Shown piece after piece: positions 34,699 through 45,181 of a stretch of DNA of 64,000 nucleotides. A program made the translations under genes and the position numbers. The notes under the pieces are model-generated. The model made no database searches, was not told the origin of the DNA, and saw only the letters and a program-made list of their open reading frames with translations. The first letter of the stretch is position 1, and each line of letters begins with the position of its first letter. Source of the DNA: Artemisia argyi (Eukaryota; Streptophyta; Magnoliopsida; Asterales; Asteraceae); NCBI GenBank assembly GCA_030686995.1, contig CM060708.1:185748749-185812748 (forward strand), in the 5' to 3' direction.

Positions 34699-35972
34699 TG
34701 TGGAAAACTAGAAGGGGGGGTTGAATAGTTTTATGTCCTTTTAAATTTATTTCCAAAATATTTTGTAGGTTATAAAAACTTTTGATTCGATCTTAAGTGA
34801 GTTCAAGCAACAACCAATATAAGCAAGTCTAAACTAATATTGAAAGTATTGAAATATAATGAAGAAAAGATAGAGTTAGAAAGATCAAACCACAACACGT
34901 GAATTTATAGTGGTTCGGCTACAAGGACACCTTCCTTGCCCTACTCCACTCCCCGAGTACCACACTCGAGAGTTTTCTTCACTATGTCAACAAACTCCTT
35001 ATGGTGGAGAAACCTTACACACCTTGGCTTACACAAGTTAACGACACTAAGCTAAATGTCGAGTTCTAATCGTAGCTAGAACCAATCTCACACCAAATAT
35101 CACACCACGTGATCTTCACACCTTAATCACACCTTCACACCTTCTTCAAGACTTCACACCATCTTCACACCTTGTCAATCTTCACACCTTCTTCTATGCA
35201 CAACTAAGTCACAACTACTAAACTAGTTTACAACACACCAAGATTCTACAATCAACAAATATACACAACACCTTAACAAATAACTATCACTAGTACTATA
35301 TGAAACTAGCTATACACAATACCACTACAATAAGATGGATGTAGAGAAGTGTTCTTCTTCTTGCACTTGAATGGATGAAGCTTTGGATCACTTGGAAACA
35401 AAGACTTATGAAATATATGATCAAAGGATTTTAGATCTAGAGAAGAAGATTGGATCAGAAAGTTTATAGTGCAAAAAGGTGAGAAAAATATGTGGAATGA
35501 TCCAATATTTATAGGGCCAGATTTTACTGTTCGGGAGCGTGCCGGTCCCCTTAATTGTAGGCCGGTCCCCTTAATGATTAAGGGGGCCGCCTAGTAAAAT
35601 TAAGGGGGCCGCCCTCCTGAACGTTCCAAAAGTTTTTCTGGATAAAATTTGCCCTTTTTGGTTGGAAATTTGAAATCATATTTTTGTGGTTTAATAAAGC
35701 TTTACCAAAAATGATTTACAAATATATATAAAATGTTAAAATCATTTTATATAATGTTATGTATTAATATAAAATTTCCTTTGATCATGTAATGCATAAG
35801 TTACTAAGTTTATGCATACCTTGAGTGATATAAGATGTAGAGGTAAATATTTGTCACCAAATACTTGTTTATGTCTTATTCTTGACTTAATTTGATTTAA
35901 GTTTTGTGATTATCAAAACATAGGTTTATTGAGAAATATTAATAACATTCACAAACATTATTTATATCAACA
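34699..35972 (-). repeat. Element D 5' LTR
   Basis: Begins at 35972 and ends at 34699 on the minus strand. Module at 35541-35612, TATA (minus CCCTATAAAT, about 35509-35520), conserved block 34901-34957. Differs from the 3' LTR at about five bases plus one G in the terminal G run. Confidence 0.94.
35541..35612 (-). promoter_or_regulatory. GGNCCCCTTAAT module in element D 5' LTR
   Basis: Two GGTCCCCTTAAT sites and two ATTAAGGGGGCC sites in 72 bases, 20-100 bases upstream of the LTR TATA box. Probable promoter element. Confidence 0.68.
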
Positions 35973-36995
35973 TGTTTGTTTGTTTCATCTTGTTGATCTT
36001 TCATATTTTGGTGAATAAGGTGTATGTATTAGTTTGCTAGATTTAGTTGTATAATCTAGAATTGTTGTAAGTGTGAAGTGGATTTTGAAGTGAAGAAGTA
36101 GTGTTGGATAGTAGTAAAGATAGGATAGAGTGGAAATAGTGACTAGTAGTGAAGAAGTTGAAGCTCCCAAGTGAAGAAGACTTGAAGACATTAGTAGACT
36201 AAAGTTGTGAAGACTCTAGTGGCTTGAAGGTGCAAAGATATTACTGGTTTGAAGTTGTGAAGACATTGGTGCTTTGAAGTTGTGAAGTAGCAAGACATTG
36301 AAGTCGTGAAGTATTTTGTGAAGGCGTGAAGATACTCGTGGTGTGAAGACGTATTGAAGAAGTAAAAGGTGTGAAGAAGTTGTGGTGTGTTATTTGGTGT
36401 GAGATTGGTTCTAGCTACGATTAGAACTCGACATCTTGCTTTGTGTCGTTAATTGGTGTAAGCATTTGGTGTGTACGGTTTTCTCCGCCATAAGGGAGGT
36501 TTTTAACTTAGTGAAGAAAACTCTCGAGTTCGGTGCTCGGGGAGTGGAGTAGGGTAAGGAAGGTGTCCTTGTAGCCGAACCACTATAAATCCTTTGTCTC
36601 TCGGTTTGATCTTTCCAACTCTTACTTATTTACTTACTTGCTTCTCGTACATTATTATTATTGTGTGTTGTGCATATATTGGTTTCACATAAAGATCAAA
36701 CTAGGTTCCATTCAAAACATTAATTATACATTAGCAAATTAAAAGTATATACAATCATTAAAACACATATACATATATAAATACAAACTTATAATCAAGT
36801 GAGATATATGAAATTATAATTTCTATTCAACACTTTAAATAAGTAGTATCTATGTGACATATGTGAATTAATTTGTATCTATACTTTAGCTTCAAAGGTT
36901 TTTACAAATTATCATCAATTTTTTGAAAGTGAACTTTTATTAAACGAAAAAGACGCAAAACTATTCAACCCCCCCCCCCCTTCTAGTTTTCCACA

Positions 36996-37882
36996 ATTAC
37001 CTAAAGAAGGATGAAAAACAGAACAAGATGTCGCGAAAGACATTTGTTGCAAATTCTTTCACCATATTCTCTCCTGTTTCTCAGATTTCTTTAGCTAAGT
37101 CTATTTTTTCACTGGTCTTCGATTCCTGATGATCTGAAGCTTAACCATTCTCACATAATGGAATTACTTTGTTTTGTTTTCAAAACTAATATACATTTAT
37201 CATTATCATTAACGTTGTTATCCCTTTTAATCTAATCAGGCATTGTTTAATGTGAAAAACATCGCTGATGTATTTCATTCATGTTCCGATCTTTTGTTAC
37301 AACTCAATTTATATTTTGTTTACTCCTGTTTGATCCAAAAGCTCGACACTTTGTTTACAGTTGGTGCACTTCCTAAAAATAAATTAAACTCATAAATTCC
37401 CGTTTGCTCAAAGAGATTTGACTGTTTAGTGCTTTCATTTGACTAGTTAGCAGATAGTATTTTGGTTTCTTTTTTGGTTTGTATGCTATTCCTGGACTTG
37501 TGGGTATGTGTTTGTACTTGTTTAATACTGTGACAGGTTTTGTATATTTTTACTTTATATTGTTATAATCATGATTAAGTATATGTTCACAACTGATAGA
37601 TACAAATTATTAGCATTCATTATATTTACAGAAAATATACTCTTCTAAAACATACAATAATGTCGTATACAAACACTCAACCGCAACATGGGTTAAAATC
37701 TTTGTTGCTATAACTTATAGCCGTCCATTTTTTTACTATATATAACTTAGACAAGAGAATAAGATGGGAGAAACAAACACAAAAAGTAATATATATGACT
37801 TGAAGTAAATTTTTGAGTTGATGGATCTGCAAGGGACCAAATGATATTTGGCACTCTCATTGAAATTGACACATAAAATATA
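36996..37882. other. Unassigned DNA between solo LTR E and element F
   Basis: AT-rich, non-coding in all frames. The first five bases are the right-hand ATTAC duplication of E. No repeat family recognised. Confidence 0.5.
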
Positions 37883-39235
37883 GGCAATGTTTGGCACGGA
37901 GCTTTTTTGGAGCGTTTTGAGACAATGAGCGGTGAGAATTAGCTTTTTTTATTTTTGATGTTTGTTTGGCAAAAGAGCAATGAGTTGTAGCAAATTTTAG
38001 GAAATCTAATTTCCCAATGCTTCATTTTGAAGCTGTGGATATTTATAAGAGCTGTGGATATATTCAATGATTAAAATACCCCTACCTCATCCCTAATAAA
38101 AATCCTAATGTATATCACGTAATTCATCTTCTATCATCTGTCGCATCTTTTTTCTTTCGCTCGGTTGCTGTCACAAAGTTATAGTTTAGTGTATATATAT
38201 ATGATCCAATAACTTGTTTTGTTTAATGCAAATATGACATGCATGCTTATTATTTAATTGCCTAGGTGTGTGTTTGTCTTGATGTGATCAACAGACCACG
38301 TATTAGTTGATATATTTAGCCTAGTCTATTTTTGTTTGTGCTTAGCCCAATGATAAAATCAAATATAATGATGCAAAACACTTTTAAGAAGAACTTCATG
38401 ATTTATAACTATTGTACTGATGAAAAGCGAGTTCCACAAGGTGCACCTGCCGAGTGTAGATAAATAATGTGCTTGTACACTAGTATGTACTGTTTAGTTG
38501 ATATTAACTTTATCTTTGGTTTATAAATTAAGTTTGTGTAATTCAATGCCCTATGTCAAGTTAATAAAACAACTCTCTTCTATATCATGCTTATGTTTAA
38601 AAGGTGCTCCAAGCTCAATGTTAATCTTTACTGTGTCGTTAAGTAATCCTATGAGCATTGTTTCATTGTGTTCGATTATACTAATTAGAAAGATTATTAA
38701 AAGATTATATCAAGTTTATGCTTTTTAAGGTTAGAAGATGATCAAGCGGTAGCTTGTGGGTGCTTTGTTATCTAAACAAAGAGATTGTGTGATGTATAAA
38801 CAAAGGAAGTGAAACAATAGCTCATATGTTACAGAAGATATTGACTAGACAGGTTATTGACTAGACATAGGAAATGGGGCCATAACTTTTGATGCGGGTG
38901 GTGTTGCAAAGTTTACCTGCGTCAAAAATTATGTAAACAACCTCACGTTGTTTTGGTCTAAGTGTGTACAAAAAAATCTTCATAGTTCACTATTTTAATG
39001 GTTATAGCCGTGTGGAGTCAGTAATTTATGAACCTTGTTAATATTGTTAAGCACTTTAGGTAAGATGATGTTGGCACATAGTTTATAAGATGATGTTGCT
39101 GTGTTGGTTCCGATTGGTTTTGTAAAACATTAGTGCTTATAATTAGACACATTAGTTTGTACCGTACGAATAACACAAAATATTAGTCGTAAAGAGGTAA
39201 CGTACTAAAGAGATATATGTTTTTCTTCTTTCTAG
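37883..39235 (+). other. Element F left non-coding region
   Basis: Terminal repeat and 1.3 kb AT-rich 5' region before ORF1. Just before ORF1 TTTTCTTCTTTCTAG looks like a splice acceptor, so a leader intron is possible. Confidence 0.55.
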
Positions 39236-40326
39236 ATGACCCCAACTAATGAAACCACCAAAGCTAATTATAATTGGATGGAACAATCTGTCTTGAACTT
39301 GTGTGATCTCTTAATAGAATATCAAAATAAGAGGGGCCGAAATTGTGATTTTAAATGGATGCAACTTTAGCCTGAGTTTGAGAAAAAGCATAACATCAAA
39401 TTCAATAGCAAAAATCATTAAAGAGTAAGTTCGATGGGATGAAAAGACAATTTACCCTTTGGAAGACCTTAAAAAATGGAGAAACTGATCTAGGTTGGGA
39501 TGAGAGTACCAGGAAACTCAATTATTCTGATGCTTGGTGGGACCAAAAAATTGAGGTAAAATTTATTTTCTTCATTAAAATTGGAAGATGTTAGCATCAC
39601 ATTCGTATCATTATAAATTGTAACCATGTATTATTTATTGTGTAGGAAAATGAAAATTCTAAACCATTTAGACAAAAACCACCTTCTAAAGAATTACAAG
39701 ATGCATGGTATCAACTCTTTGGGGATTCCGTTGCTAGTGGGGTGAATGAAATGGCGCCCGATATGGATATAGGCACATCAAGTGAGGCGCCTATTGCTAA
39801 CCCTGAACACTTAGATGTGGAATTTGATGATAATGCAGACGCATATGAAGTATATACTCAAATCTCTAATTCTCTAGATGCTCAAGAGGAAGCATTTTAT
39901 CCAGACTTAATGAAAGATGTGGGCCAAGATGTCCCGACATCATGCCAAGTCGGAGTTTCTAAACAAGTAAACAAGTCTACTAAATTAACTATGAAACCAA
40001 AAAATGTTCATATGAAGCGAATAGGGAGGGGCTCGACAGGATCAAGAATGTTTAAAGAATTCATGGTTAAACAAAATGAGAAACAAGATTGTCTTATAGA
40101 AATTTTACAGTCTGATGCTTCTTGTGTTAATAAAGATGATCCTTATAGTGCCAGTAGGTGTATGAGTGTCCTTAATGACATGATAGATGGTGGAATGATG
40201 GTAGATGATAGTCCTCTTTATTATCTTGCTATGGGTTTGTTTAAAGATGTTGTCACACGAGAATTGTTTTTGAAAATGCGGAGTGATGATTCTAGGCTAA
40301 AGTGGTTGCAACATAAGCAAGAATGA
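39236..40326 (+). pseudogene. Harbinger ORF1: SANT/Myb-like DNA-binding protein, broken
   Basis: In PIF/Harbinger elements this protein binds the ends and brings in the nuclease. Exon 1 begins at ATG 39236 (MTPTNETTKANYNWMEQ), with Trp residues typical of the trihelix/Myb-like fold (YNWMEQ, FKWMQL, LWKTLKNG, LGWDES, AWWDQKIE). A TAG after MQL near 39368 and a frame change near 39420 break it. An intron from GTAAAATTT near 39555 to TTGTGTAG near 39646 separates exon 2, open to 40326, with an acidic middle and a C-terminal helical part (SASRCMSVLND, LFKDVVTRELFLKM). The sense and order match the nuclease gene. Confidence 0.75.
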
Positions 40327-40597
40327 TGCGAATAAGCTTTTCTTTTCTATGTGTCCAATGATGCATGATATAGACATCCTGTTTTTAGTTTGTTATGTTA
40401 TGTTTTATTTGGATAGTTTATGTTATTTTGCATGGTTAATGAAGTATTTGAATAAAAATTTGTTTTATTGTTAATTTTCAATGTAATTTCATTTGTTGGT
40501 TTTCTATTTTATGCCTTGATATATGAACAAACTACGAGATGTTATTTGTTAATTTTGCATTTTACATATGCTTGGTCTTGTATAGGTGAACACAATC
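40327..40597 (+). other. Element F intergenic DNA up to the element C insertion
   Basis: 3' region of ORF1; T-rich with no motif. The last five bases CAATC are the left target duplication of element C. Confidence 0.55.
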
Positions 40598-43594
40598 TGT
40601 CACAACCCACAATTTCAGGTCATTTTTCCAAACTTCGATATTCTACTATTCACAAATTACTATTCATCGATCACTATTCATCGTTTTACTATTCATCGTT
40701 TTTGAGGTCAATTTGACATTCCGAGACATATTCAGAAATTTTACTATTCACATGACACTATTCATTTCCGGGAGAAAACTACTATTCATGTGCATTATTC
40801 ATGTTATCGTAAAGTTAGTTTACGAGTGTTCAAATTCGCGTAACCGTATTGGTTCAGGAGCGAATTCATGCATTATTGTCAGGGACACTTCATACGGACT
40901 AGAAATAGTCTGCATGTCATCATTAGGGCACGTGCATACTATTCCACTCGTAGGATATCTAAATTACTACTTTTGGTACGATTAACGAATTACGTACGTT
41001 TATTTCAATAAACGCTAATACGCGAGCTATAAATGTGTCTAACGAGTCCGACACTCCCGATTATGAACCTGATACGTTTTTATACTCATTTCTATAATAT
41101 AAAAACTATAATATTAATTTACCCGGTATTTTGGAAATTTAACTAATACGTATCGTACGCTTAACTTAATAACGACGGTTTTCATCAAAATTGAACGATA
41201 ATCACCCTAACTCTCCGTACTTGTACCCGACTTATTTTTACAACTTTTATAACTTTATTACGTCCCGAATAACTTCAACAAAACTTATTTTTAACAAACC
41301 CGGTACCCGATTAAACTTTAAACCTAAACCTAAACTAACTACACTTAACTACTAACACTAATATTTACTAATTAATCACCCAACATCCTTCCCCTTTTCC
41401 CTCACCAAAACCGGCCAAGCCCCCCCCCCCCCTTGGTCTTCACACTTTTATTACCTCACCAAACCTATTAATTGTCCACCAAACTTTTGTCCAAGTATAT
41501 ATTAAACTTTCTTAACCCATTTTCACATAAAAATCACTTTTCTTGCAAACTAGCTAAGTTTTCTCTCTTTTCTTTGGAGTTTGGTTCGAATTGGGGTAGA
41601 CAAGGAGCAAGGAAGAAAAATTTTACAAGATCATTTCATAAACTAGTTAGTATAATCATCCTTGTTAGAGTTTTGAAATAAAAACTCAAGGATTAGTAAG
41701 CTTTTTATCATCTAAACTCTCTAAACCACCAAGTAAGTATACAAACTCATTTTTATGATTTTTACAAGTTATTATTATGTTCATATAATTTTCTTATAAG
41801 ATCTTACACATGTATCAACTTGTACCACTTCATTTTGTATATTTTAACTTTGAAGCCCTAAAAATGGAAACATATGAAACTCTTGTTAGACCTAGTGGTT
41901 GGATGATATTTTAGGACCCATGACACCCTAAGAAGGTGTATGGTAGGATTAGATTAGTCTTGTGGTGTTTGAAAGTGGATTGATGGATGATGGAACTAGT
42001 TTAGAGACTTGGAATTGATTTTTGGAACTTTTGAAATACCTACTGTCCTTATTTTAAATTCGTGGGAAAATCAGTAAGTAATGACTAAGTTTTGACCAAA
42101 GATTTAGAAAATACATTCAAAAACGAAACTTTAGGCGAAAGAATCAATTAAAACGAGTTTATAACGAAGGAGTTATGATTTTTGCAAACTTGACGACGAA
42201 AACTACTTTTCCAGAAAACTGCTTGCTGTTGGGCAGAATACGATGGGTATTTTGAGGCCTTAAACGTAACCTAAAAGTGCCGAGTTGTCTAAAATATACT
42301 AGTATACACAAAGACGAATCCGTGGACATAAAGAACAAGGAAAACGAGCTTGACACGACAAAGTTATGACCATTCTAACATCGTCAAACTATATATATAT
42401 ATATGGACACAAATAAAAATAATAACGTACGCGTTAAACGGTATATTTTCTAGTAAATATTACTAAGGACTATTTTCTTATCAAACGAATACGTACGACT
42501 CGAGGGAATACTTATACGACTTAACGACGTATTTCAAGGTTTTCAATACAAGGATTTTAACGCTAACTTTGGTACGAGTTATTATGACAAGTTATATACT
42601 TCACTAAATGGAATTATTTTTCCTAAGTATGGAAACCATTTTTCTACGACGATAACTAGTATTTTCAAATTACGAGTGGTATGAGTATCATGTGCATGTG
42701 CATTCACTTCATTTCAGCTTGATCTAAGTTAGATCATGGTTATTCATTTAGGTTGCGGCTAGTGCTCGCGCCTCGTTGTCCCGACTACTTTCACCTCATT
42801 GCACCATCTTTGTACCATTATTTCGAGGTGAGTTTTCATAGCCCCGTTTTTAGTACTTATTTGATTTTAAATCCCACGGGGGAGAATACATTGCACTATT
42901 ATTTTTGTACATGCCCAAGTATTAAATTCCGTACATTGCTTAAGTTGCTAGTACTACCACTGCAAGTCCCCTTTATTATCATGAACCGTTAATTATTGCC
43001 AAGCGAGAGTGAGTGGATAGATCTATCGAGGGTGACTCCTCCATTCGTGTTTGGGTTGCTCCATAAGGAAAACGAATGCATTTCATGTCTAAATATAGTA
43101 CGAGTGTCTGGTAAACACTCCTTTGGGGCATATTTTAGTACGTCTAGCTTCGGTGTCATGAGCTTAAGAGACAATGTAACTTTTTGACAATTTGTCACTT
43201 TACTATATACTGGTGGCTTATGTACTTACGAATTTCTTATAAACCTATGATTATTCACCAACTTTATGTTGACCGTTTTTCGCAATGTATTTCTCAGGTA
43301 TCTAAGGCATTTCTCATGGCATTGCATGGAGTCACTTTGTGTATCAAGGCTGACGCGTCACTTTTGGATTTCGTGCACTTTGAACTATCGTTTGATTGTA
43401 CTAAACTTGTTTCTTTAAACCTTTTCTAACTTTGGGACCTATGTTTTATAACTTTGGTTATTTTGAATGAATCAAACGATGTATTTTATAAACGACACTT
43501 TAGGTCGTTCAATATATCCTGGTTGTGTGCTATGATCCGTTACACCCTCAGGTATTCCATTCCGCTGCCATTCAGGTATTTTGGGGGTGTGACA
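40598..43594 (+). repeat. Element C 5' LTR
   Basis: 2997 bp. The first 200 bases hold seven ACTATTCA motifs (40645 onward). It also has a C13 run at 41420-41432, donor-like GTAAGTAT at 41733-41740, an acceptor-like TTTAG ending at 42751 and donor-like GTGAGT at 42828-42833. Short ORFs found here recur identically in the 3' LTR and are not genes. Confidence 0.95.
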
Positions 43595-43597
43595 GAT

Positions 43598-43609
43598 TGG
43601 TACCAGAGC
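43598..43609 (+). promoter_or_regulatory. Element C primer-binding site
   Basis: TGGTACCAGAGC, three bases after the LTR; one base different from the usual initiator tRNA-Met match TGGTATCAGAGC. Confidence 0.85.
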
Positions 43610-43763
43610 TAAGGTTATAGCGAACTAGGTTGCATCATTGACCCTAGACTATAACCACACTATCATAGCATATCATCATTTTATCATAAGTGCATATTTA
43701 CTTATTTTTGGTGATGCCATTATACGAGTTATTTATTTATTTCACCTTGATTATCTCAGAGAC

Positions 43764-44717
43764 ATGTCTTCGTATCCCGACACTGTCATACTTTACACTA
43801 TATCCGATTCTGATGATGAGGACTCTGTGTCCTCTACTGCTGTTTCACCACTTGTTTCTCCTACACCTGAGTTGCCACTTTTGGCGTCAGATGATGATAC
43901 CGAACCTTTCGAGGAGGAGGAGACGGCTCCTACTCCCCATGTCCATCCTACTATACCTACTGACATACCATCATCTCCTACTACTACTATCCATTCAGAG
44001 CCGAGACTTATGTTTCCTAGGGAGAAGACTGTTCAGGGCCCTAGGAAGAGGGTTCGTATTTCTACATCTACTTATAGGAGTCTCCCGAGTCCTATTGTGC
44101 CTACACCACCACCACCAGCCTTACCCACTACTACTCCTATGCCTACCTCACTCTTGCCGCTTCGGAAGCGTGCAAGGCTTACCACTCCAGATTCACTTAC
44201 CACTGAGACTGATGACTTTTCACCACTACCAGAGTACCACATAGGTGAGAGTTCTAGAGCTGCTGCGGCTAGGAGCCCTACAGCTGTCACATTAGAGGAT
44301 CAGATGGGTGCTCAGCAGGAGCAAGTAGATAGGTTGGGGTATCGAGTTGATGAGATCATTACCACTAGACTTGAGGCTGTTGAGGAGCAGGTTGAGGATT
44401 TGGTTCAGGGCAGAGTTAGTATTGATGTGTCTTACCATGGACTAGAGGCACGACAGTTGAGGCATCAGGAGGAGATTGAGCTACTTAGGGATGAGTTACC
44501 TGAGATTCGAGATCGAGCTCAGGCGACACAGGAGACCCAGTGGGAGCAGGTAGATGAGTTGACACTGCTTCGAGAGAGGGTAGTTGTTTTGGAGCGTAGG
44601 GATGCTTCTTCTCAGTTACGACTTGAGCATCTTGAGGAGATTGTGGTGGCGATGGATCATGAGATTCGCCGCTTGAGGGGAGAGCCTGGACCATCTAGAG
44701 CACCGGGAGGAGCCTAG
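43764..44717 (+). CDS. Element C pre-gag ORF: acidic/proline-rich protein with coiled coil, 317 aa
   Basis: The frame is open from 43638, but ATG 43764 is preferred since an acceptor-like TTATCTCAG ends four bases before it and the peptide upstream is hydrophobic and atypical. N-terminus: VILYTISDSDDED (residues 8-20), hydrophobic residues followed by acids and serines, as in SUMO-interacting motifs. Next an acidic, Pro/Thr-rich region with two basic patches (PRKRVRIS, LRKRARLTT) that could be nuclear signals, then GESSRAAAARSP and a long Glu/Arg/Leu-rich coiled coil (about residues 180-305). The end is GPSRAPGGA. It is intact, unlike gag-pol. No known domain; the role is unknown. Such pre-gag ORFs seem usual in Asteraceae chromoviruses (memory). 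Confidence 0.72.
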   Translation: MSSYPDTVILYTISDSDDEDSVSSTAVSPLVSPTPELPLLASDDDTEPFEEEETAPTPHVHPTIPTDIPSSPTTTIHSEPRLMFPREKTVQGPRKRVRISTSTYRSLPSPIVPTPPPPALPTTTPMPTSLLPLRKRARLTTPDSLTTETDDFSPLPEYHIGESSRAAAARSPTAVTLEDQMGAQQEQVDRLGYRVDEIITTRLEAVEEQVEDLVQGRVSIDVSYHGLEARQLRHQEEIELLRDELPEIRDRAQATQETQWEQVDELTLLRERVVVLERRDASSQLRLEHLEEIVVAMDHEIRRLRGEPGPSRAPGGA

Positions 44718-45181
44718 ACGTAGACTGGTATTATATATTAGCTTGTATTATTTTCCTAGTCCCGGGATGTGGGACATAGTTCAAGAACTTATAATCTTTT
44801 GATTGTTGTACAAACAAATATTATCAAGTGCGACTCTACTATGTGGAAATGTTGTGCTATATATTATATCGGTCCATGTAGACCGAAATTTTCATGTATT
44901 ATATTCATGTGTTGTGATTATATTTATGATGTTTCGTGGTTGCTCTTTGTTATTATTGTATTTATCCAGGTTGTGGTTGTATATACACATGTCGTGGTTG
45001 TATTCGTACGTGTTGGGTTGTATCGACACAGATTGTGGTTGTATTCGTACATGTCGTGGTTGTATTTATATTTGTTGTGGTTGTATATTTATATACATGT
45101 TGTGGGTGTATATCTTTGGTACGATGACTATTTCTATTATGATTTTTCTCATGGTTATTTCCATTATGATTTATCAGAAAT
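44718..45181 (+). other. Spacer between pre-gag ORF and gag-pol with TGTGGTTGTAT repeats
   Basis: Between 44970 and 45112 the segment holds six or more degenerate copies of (G)TGTGGTTGTAT spaced about 20-25 bases apart. It closes with ATTATGATTTATCAG four bases before gag ATG. The overlapping Cys/Gly/Tyr-rich ORFs are by-products of the repeat. Possible uses are polypyrimidine/branch context for splicing or an RNA structure; not shown. Confidence 0.55.

Larger units (their letters stand above)
26531..35972 (-). mobile_element. Element D: non-autonomous Sirevirus-like retrotransposon with gag and two accessory genes, no pol
   Basis: Its 1273- and 1274-bp LTRs begin TGTTGATATAAATA and end TTCCACA on the minus strand and differ by about five substitutions and one G. 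The target duplication TGTTT (26526-26530 and 35973-35977) is perfect. On the minus strand the order is LTR, tRNA-Met primer site, gag (34630 to 32774), a TA-rich gap, ORF2 (30718 to 29504), ORF3 (28885 to 28286), repeated polypurine tracts, LTR. Several purine tracts before the 3' LTR and a 3' accessory gene are Sirevirus traits. No protease, integrase, RT or RNase H is seen, so it must depend on another element for movement. Confidence 0.88.
25847..36995 (+). mobile_element. Element E: solo Sirevirus-like LTR, split by element D
   Basis: The two LTR parts are 25847-26530 (starts TGTTGATATAAATA) and 35973-36995 (ends CTTCTAGTTTTCCACA); together about 1.7 kb. Five bases on each side, ATTAC at 25842-25846 and ATTAC at 36996-37000, are a perfect target duplication. 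No internal region lies next to it, so it is a solo LTR left after recombination between two LTRs. Its start, end and middle blocks are shared with the LTRs of D, so the two are relatives, in opposite orientation. TATA box: TATAAATAT at 26316-26324. Confidence 0.9.

Noticed and set aside
40713..43429. Several ORFs of 60-90 codons in the element C LTR, each present twice
   Set aside because: They recur identically only because both LTRs are identical and young; no motifs, no coding signature.
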